From Candidatus Peribacteria bacterium (GTDB taxonomy: Bacteria; Patescibacteria; JAEDAM01; Absconditabacterales; Absconditicoccaceae): a stretch of 18,571 nt of DNA. The notes beneath the pieces are model-generated. The model worked only from the letters and a program-made list of their open reading frames with translations, had not been told where the DNA came from and did no database searches. The position numbers and the translations under genes were made by a program. Shown piece by piece: positions 15,617 to 18,571 of the stretch (the stretch's first letter is position 1; every line of letters starts with the position of its first letter). The stretch spans positions 1 to 18,571 of the forward strand of contig JAITGP010000016.1 in NCBI GenBank assembly GCA_031280545.1, written 5' to 3'.

Positions 15617-16852
15617 ATGAGTCGTGCTTCTGCTAAAAAACTGTTCAATACCCTTTTTCTTCTGCTACTCGGAATGTGTTTAGGAGTAGGATTTTTAATG
15701 CTGTTTACTGCTGGAAACTTTTCAAAAGGGGTAAAATCCTATAAAACGCTGAATTCAGGAGACTTTTACGAAAAACTCAACGCGATTAATGCTCTTCTAG
15801 CTACAGAATATATTGCTCCCGATCAGCTTTCTGGTGCTCAATCCAAAATGCAAGAAAATTCACTTAAAGCTTATGTTGCAGGCATGGATGACCCTTATAC
15901 GAATTATCTCACAGCAGAGGAAAATACTGAACTCCTCAATGCTTTGCGTGAAGAAACAGGCATCAGCGGAATCTGAGCGGTTATAGAAAAAAGAGATACC
16001 TACGTGCAAATTGAAGAAATTATCAAAAATGGACCTGCTTATAAGGCAGGATTACTACCTTTGGACAGAATTTTGTATATTGAGACGGGGAGCACTCAAG
16101 AGCTTTCGACTAGTGAAGCGGTTTCTCTGATTAGAGGGGAGATGGGAACCGAGGTCAACTTGCTTATTCAGAGGCAGAGCAAAACGGGGCATTTTGAGGA
16201 ATTCCCCATAAAAATTATGAGAGACACTATTGAAATCCCTTCTGTAGTTGCAAAACTTTTGGAAGAAAAGGGAGAAAAAATCTGACTTTTCGAGATTTCG
16301 AGCATTTCAGACCATACGACTAAACTCTTCATCAACGAATTCCTAGAACTAATGGATGACCACTACGATGGAATTATTCTAGATCTGAGAGGGAATGGTG
16401 GGGGATATTTGGAAGAGGCATCAAAATTTCTTGGGCATTTCTTACCTAAAGGAGAGATTACGGTCCAAAGTGAATATCATGCTTTTGAATCAATGAATTT
16501 AAAATCGACGGGAAAAGGGGAATTGGAAAATATCCCTTTGGTGGTGCTGATTGATCAGCTCACCGCTTCTGCAGGGGAAATTATCGCTTTAACCTTGCAG
16601 GAAAGAGGAGTTCCTGTAGTGGGAATGCCGAGCTTTGGCAAGGGAACCATTCAGACTTTTACTGCACTAGATGATGGATCTAGCTTGAAATATACCGTTG
16701 GAAAATGGTTTTCTCCACAGCACGTCAATGTGGCTGATACGGGGATACTCCCAAATTTCGAAGTTAAACGAGATAAAGAGTTGTACACCGAAAAGCAAAA
16801 AGACAACCAGTTGGAAAAAGCAAAAGAGGTACTTTTTACATTGATAAACTAA
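15617..16852 (+). CDS. S41-family C-terminal processing peptidase
   Basis: 411 aa with UGA-Gly at residues 120 and 223. Periplasm-facing or extracellular serine protease of the CtpA/Prc family. An N-terminal membrane anchor or signal (LFLLLLGMCLGVGFLMLF) is followed by a helical segment with the family motif MDDPYTNYLT, GISGIGAVIEK (second G from UGA), a PDZ domain (NGPAYKAGLLPLDRIL to about residue 195), and the S41 fold: YDGIILDLRGNGGGYLEEA, TASAGEI with Ser318 as nucleophile and FGKGTIQ with Lys342 as general base, 24 residues apart as usual. Start: ATG at 15617, preceded by a Shine-Dalgarno-like AGGTG; a GTG at 15611 is in frame but overlaps it. The glycosyltransferase gene starts 6 nt after its stop, so the two are probably one operon. 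Substrates unknown; surface proteins are candidates. Confidence 0.93.
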
Positions 16853-16858
16853 CTTAAA

Positions 16859-18025
16859 ATGCTGGGGATCCTTTATTATGGGAGACTAGAAACAGAGAAA
16901 GGATTTGATGCAGTACTGGAGTTAATCCCAAAATTGCCTCAAGCAGAATTTTTTATTTTTGGAACAGGACGTTTAGAATCACAACTCCTTTCCCTTACTC
17001 AGCAAAAAAATGTGCATTATTTTGGCTGGCAGACCTTAGAAAAAATCCAGTCTTACTTAGGAAATATCGACTATTGCTTGATGCCTTCAGAGTGTTTGGA
17101 AACGTTTGGACTTTCGGCACTTAACGCACTGTCACGAGGAATCCCAGTGATAGGATACAAAAAAGGCTGAATAGCTCCCTTTATTTTGCCAGAATACAAT
17201 CTTTTCACCTACAAAGGGAAAACCTCTGCTGAGAGAATGCTCCATTGTATCGAATATCACCAAGCTCAAAATTCTTCTACTACCAAAAAAGAGAAAATGC
17301 AGACCATCGTCGCAGACTACTCGGCACAAGCTTGGTATCAGCATTTTCTGGCTCTTTTTATTTCAGCTTCAACTTCATCCCATTCCTCTCCTCAAAAAAT
17401 AGTCCTAGTCAGCGATTTTATCAATAAAATCGGAGGAATCGAAACCTATCTTCACGACGTGAAAGCTTTGCTGGAATCCCAAGGACATCAAGTGATGTTG
17501 CGAGGAGGAGATCTTCCCAAAGGAATCTGGGGAAGAATAACTATGCGGTTAGGATTGATTACCGCTCCGCTGAATTTTTGGAGTGCAAAGAAGTTTAAGA
17601 AGTTTCTACAAACAGAAAAACCTGATATTATTTGGTTTAATTCATTGCTTCGTCATTTAGGAGGGAATGTGGTAAAAGTTGCTACTTCCTTTCAACAAAA
17701 CGCTCCTTCATCTTCACCAAAAATTTGGATGATGTATCATGATTTGGGCTATTTCACGCCATATCCTAGTAGAGTTTCTGCCATCACAGAAATCAAAACT
17801 CCTCTGAATCTTCAGCATTTTTTAGCTTGACCTCAAAAGAAAGGACTTTTCAATAAAATCGCAGTATATTGTAAATATCTTCGACTCAAAAGTCTGATTA
17901 ATATCTTAAAATCGTCTGTAGACCTCCATCTCGTGCCCTCTGATTACATGGAAACTTTCATTACTGAAGGATTAGGAATTACTTCAAAAAAGGTCAAAGT
18001 TTTGCATCATTTTCTCCAACAATAA
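16859..18025 (+). CDS. GT-B glycosyltransferase with swapped domains
   Basis: 388 aa with UGA-Gly at residues 104 and 324. Residues 1-165 match the C-terminal, nucleotide-sugar-binding domain of family-4 glycosyltransferases: ILYYGRLETEKGFDAV, AEFFIFGTGRLE, VHYFGW, YCLMPSECLETFGLSALNAL, GIPVIGYKKGG. After a Ser-rich linker, residues 180-388 match the N-terminal acceptor domain: KIVLVSDFINKIGGIETYLH, GHQVMLRGGD, KPDIIWFN, IWMMYHDLGYF, LVPSDYMETFI and VKVLHHFL, where the protein ends. The order is thus the reverse of the normal one, while total length is normal: a circular permutant. In the EX7E motif the first Glu is present (E81) but the second is Asn (N89). It likely glycosylates an envelope component; donor and acceptor are unknown. 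It follows the S41 peptidase by 6 nt, probably in its operon. Confidence 0.85.
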
Positions 18026-18041
18026 AAAAGCTATAGGAAAT

Positions 18042-18069
18042 TTGCAAAAAAATAAAATCTGACTATACT
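18042..18069 (+). promoter_or_regulatory. Promoter of the 96-aa gene
   Basis: TTGCAA, 16 nt, TATACT; predicted start about 18076, 25 nt before the ATG at 18101. Confidence 0.7.
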
Positions 18070-18100
18070 TAGGTTAGCATTTTATCTTTACCATATTCCT

Positions 18101-18391
18101 ATGGAAGCAAATAAAAAACAGGCCTTGATTGAAATATTAGAAAAACTCGTCGGATATCGAGATTTGGCAGAGGGTTTTATGATTTTAGTAAAAGAGGCAG
18201 AAGATGATACTTTAGCAGATGAACTGCTTAAGTTAATTTATGATCAAGTGAAAAAGATCGAAGATAAGGAAAAGCAACAAAAAATCTATGAACAAATCAA
18301 AACATTGAAACAACATAATTTGGCCATGGAAGTCGATAGAAAAGAGGCGGAAGCACTCTTAGATTCTTTACTTGCTATGTTTGAGGAATAA
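18101..18391 (+). CDS. Small all-helical protein, unknown
   Basis: 96 aa, no UGA codon, ends at TAA. Charged, Leu-rich and almost certainly all alpha-helical (LIEILEKLVGYRDLAEGF, DELLKLIYDQVKKIEDKEKQ, KEAEALLDSLLAMFEE), with heptad-like spacing typical of a small helical bundle. No signal peptide or membrane segment and no glycine beyond two. The family is not recognised. Its stop overlaps the start of the next gene by one base (TAATG), so the two are translationally coupled and probably work together. Confidence 0.8.
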   Translation: MEANKKQALIEILEKLVGYRDLAEGFMILVKEAEDDTLADELLKLIYDQVKKIEDKEKQQKIYEQIKTLKQHNLAMEVDRKEAEALLDSLLAMFEE

Positions 18392-18571
18392 TGGGATTTT
18401 GAGAAAAACTACCAGTTGAATATTCACAAGAGCTTACGTCAACTAAGACTCCACAGTTTTCTGTTGAATCAAAAATAACAATTCCCAATAAACTTGAAAT
18501 TGGAAATAAATATCCAAGTGGTGCTGAGATGAGAAAGGAAATCCAAAATTTCTTAAATATTGAGTCAAAAG
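18391..18571 (+). CDS. Unknown protein, 3' partial
   Basis: Starts with the ATG that overlaps the previous stop (TAATG) and runs off the window; 60 codons visible, with UGA-Gly at residue 4 (MGFGEKLPVEYSQEL). The visible part is polar, with a Pro/Thr-rich region and then GAEMRKEIQNFLNIESK, likely helical. Too little is present to name it. Coupling to the helical 96-aa gene is the only functional hint. Confidence 0.65.

Noticed and set aside
4444..18025. Frameshifts, sequencing errors, UGA-Trp or selenocysteine to explain TGA-broken genes
   Set aside because: The frame is kept at each TGA, the sites match conserved Gly rather than Trp or Cys, TGG serves for Trp, and the pattern is in almost every gene.
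16859..18025. Two separate truncated glycosyltransferase genes instead of one permuted gene
   Set aside because: With UGA as Gly there is one continuous frame with a linker and no stop or new start signal between the halves; fusion by this route remains the likely origin.
1..18571. CRISPR array, insertion sequence, transposase or prophage genes
   Set aside because: No regularly spaced repeats, no transposase or integrase motifs and no structural phage genes were seen on either strand.

Overview
The window comes from a low-G+C bacterium that reads UGA as glycine (genetic code 25). This points to the candidate phyla Absconditabacteria (SR1) or Gracilibacteria; the sequence alone does not separate the two. 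The evidence is direct: almost every gene between 4.4 and 18.4 kb (sua5, ftsW, sdpR, sdpI, comEC, ctp, a glycosyltransferase and several unknowns) is broken by in-frame TGA under the standard code and becomes one continuous family-length protein when TGA is Gly. Many of these TGAs sit at family-conserved glycines, such as the Gly before the second wing strand of SdpR, the RFGG and ISG motifs of SdpI and the GIG motif of the S41 protease. TAA and TAG are the only stops used. Gene ends and frames given here assume this code.

Layout. 1-4320: two adjacent cell-surface proteins, a large S-layer-like protein of beta-sandwich repeats (5' end outside the window) and a smaller secreted protein. Both carry the same SLH-like domain, at opposite ends of their repeat parts, and neither uses UGA. 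4359-5796: an unknown membrane protein behind a consensus promoter and a leader hairpin. 5810-8313: housekeeping genes sua5 (tRNA t6A synthesis) and ftsW (septal peptidoglycan synthesis), both with promoters placed so that their mRNAs should be leaderless, then a small DUF4405-like membrane protein. 8334-9325: an sdpR-sdpI type repressor and immunity-protein pair with a perfect palindromic operator.

9326-13585 is the accessory part: two unknown proteins, each behind a long structured leader ending in a terminator-like hairpin, then a collapsed rhuM pseudogene, then an acidic unknown protein with a palindrome over its -10 box. 13628-15277 (minus strand): comEC, the DNA-uptake channel, with a dispersed palindromic repeat inserted in frame and 11 UGA-Gly codons. 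15422-15494: tRNA-Lys(CTT). 15617-18025: a secreted S41 C-terminal processing peptidase followed 6 nt later by a GT-B glycosyltransferase whose two domains are in swapped order (a natural circular permutant). 18101-18571: a small helical protein overlapping the start of a partial gene.

As a whole, the window mixes envelope functions (surface layer, FtsW, S41 protease, glycosyltransferase, ComEC, SdpI), as expected of a host-attached small-genome bacterium that imports DNA, with one lineage-specific unknown region. Promoters are recognisable as sigma70 type, often TTGCAA or TTGCWN with 16 nt to TATAMT. Shine-Dalgarno sequences are mostly absent.
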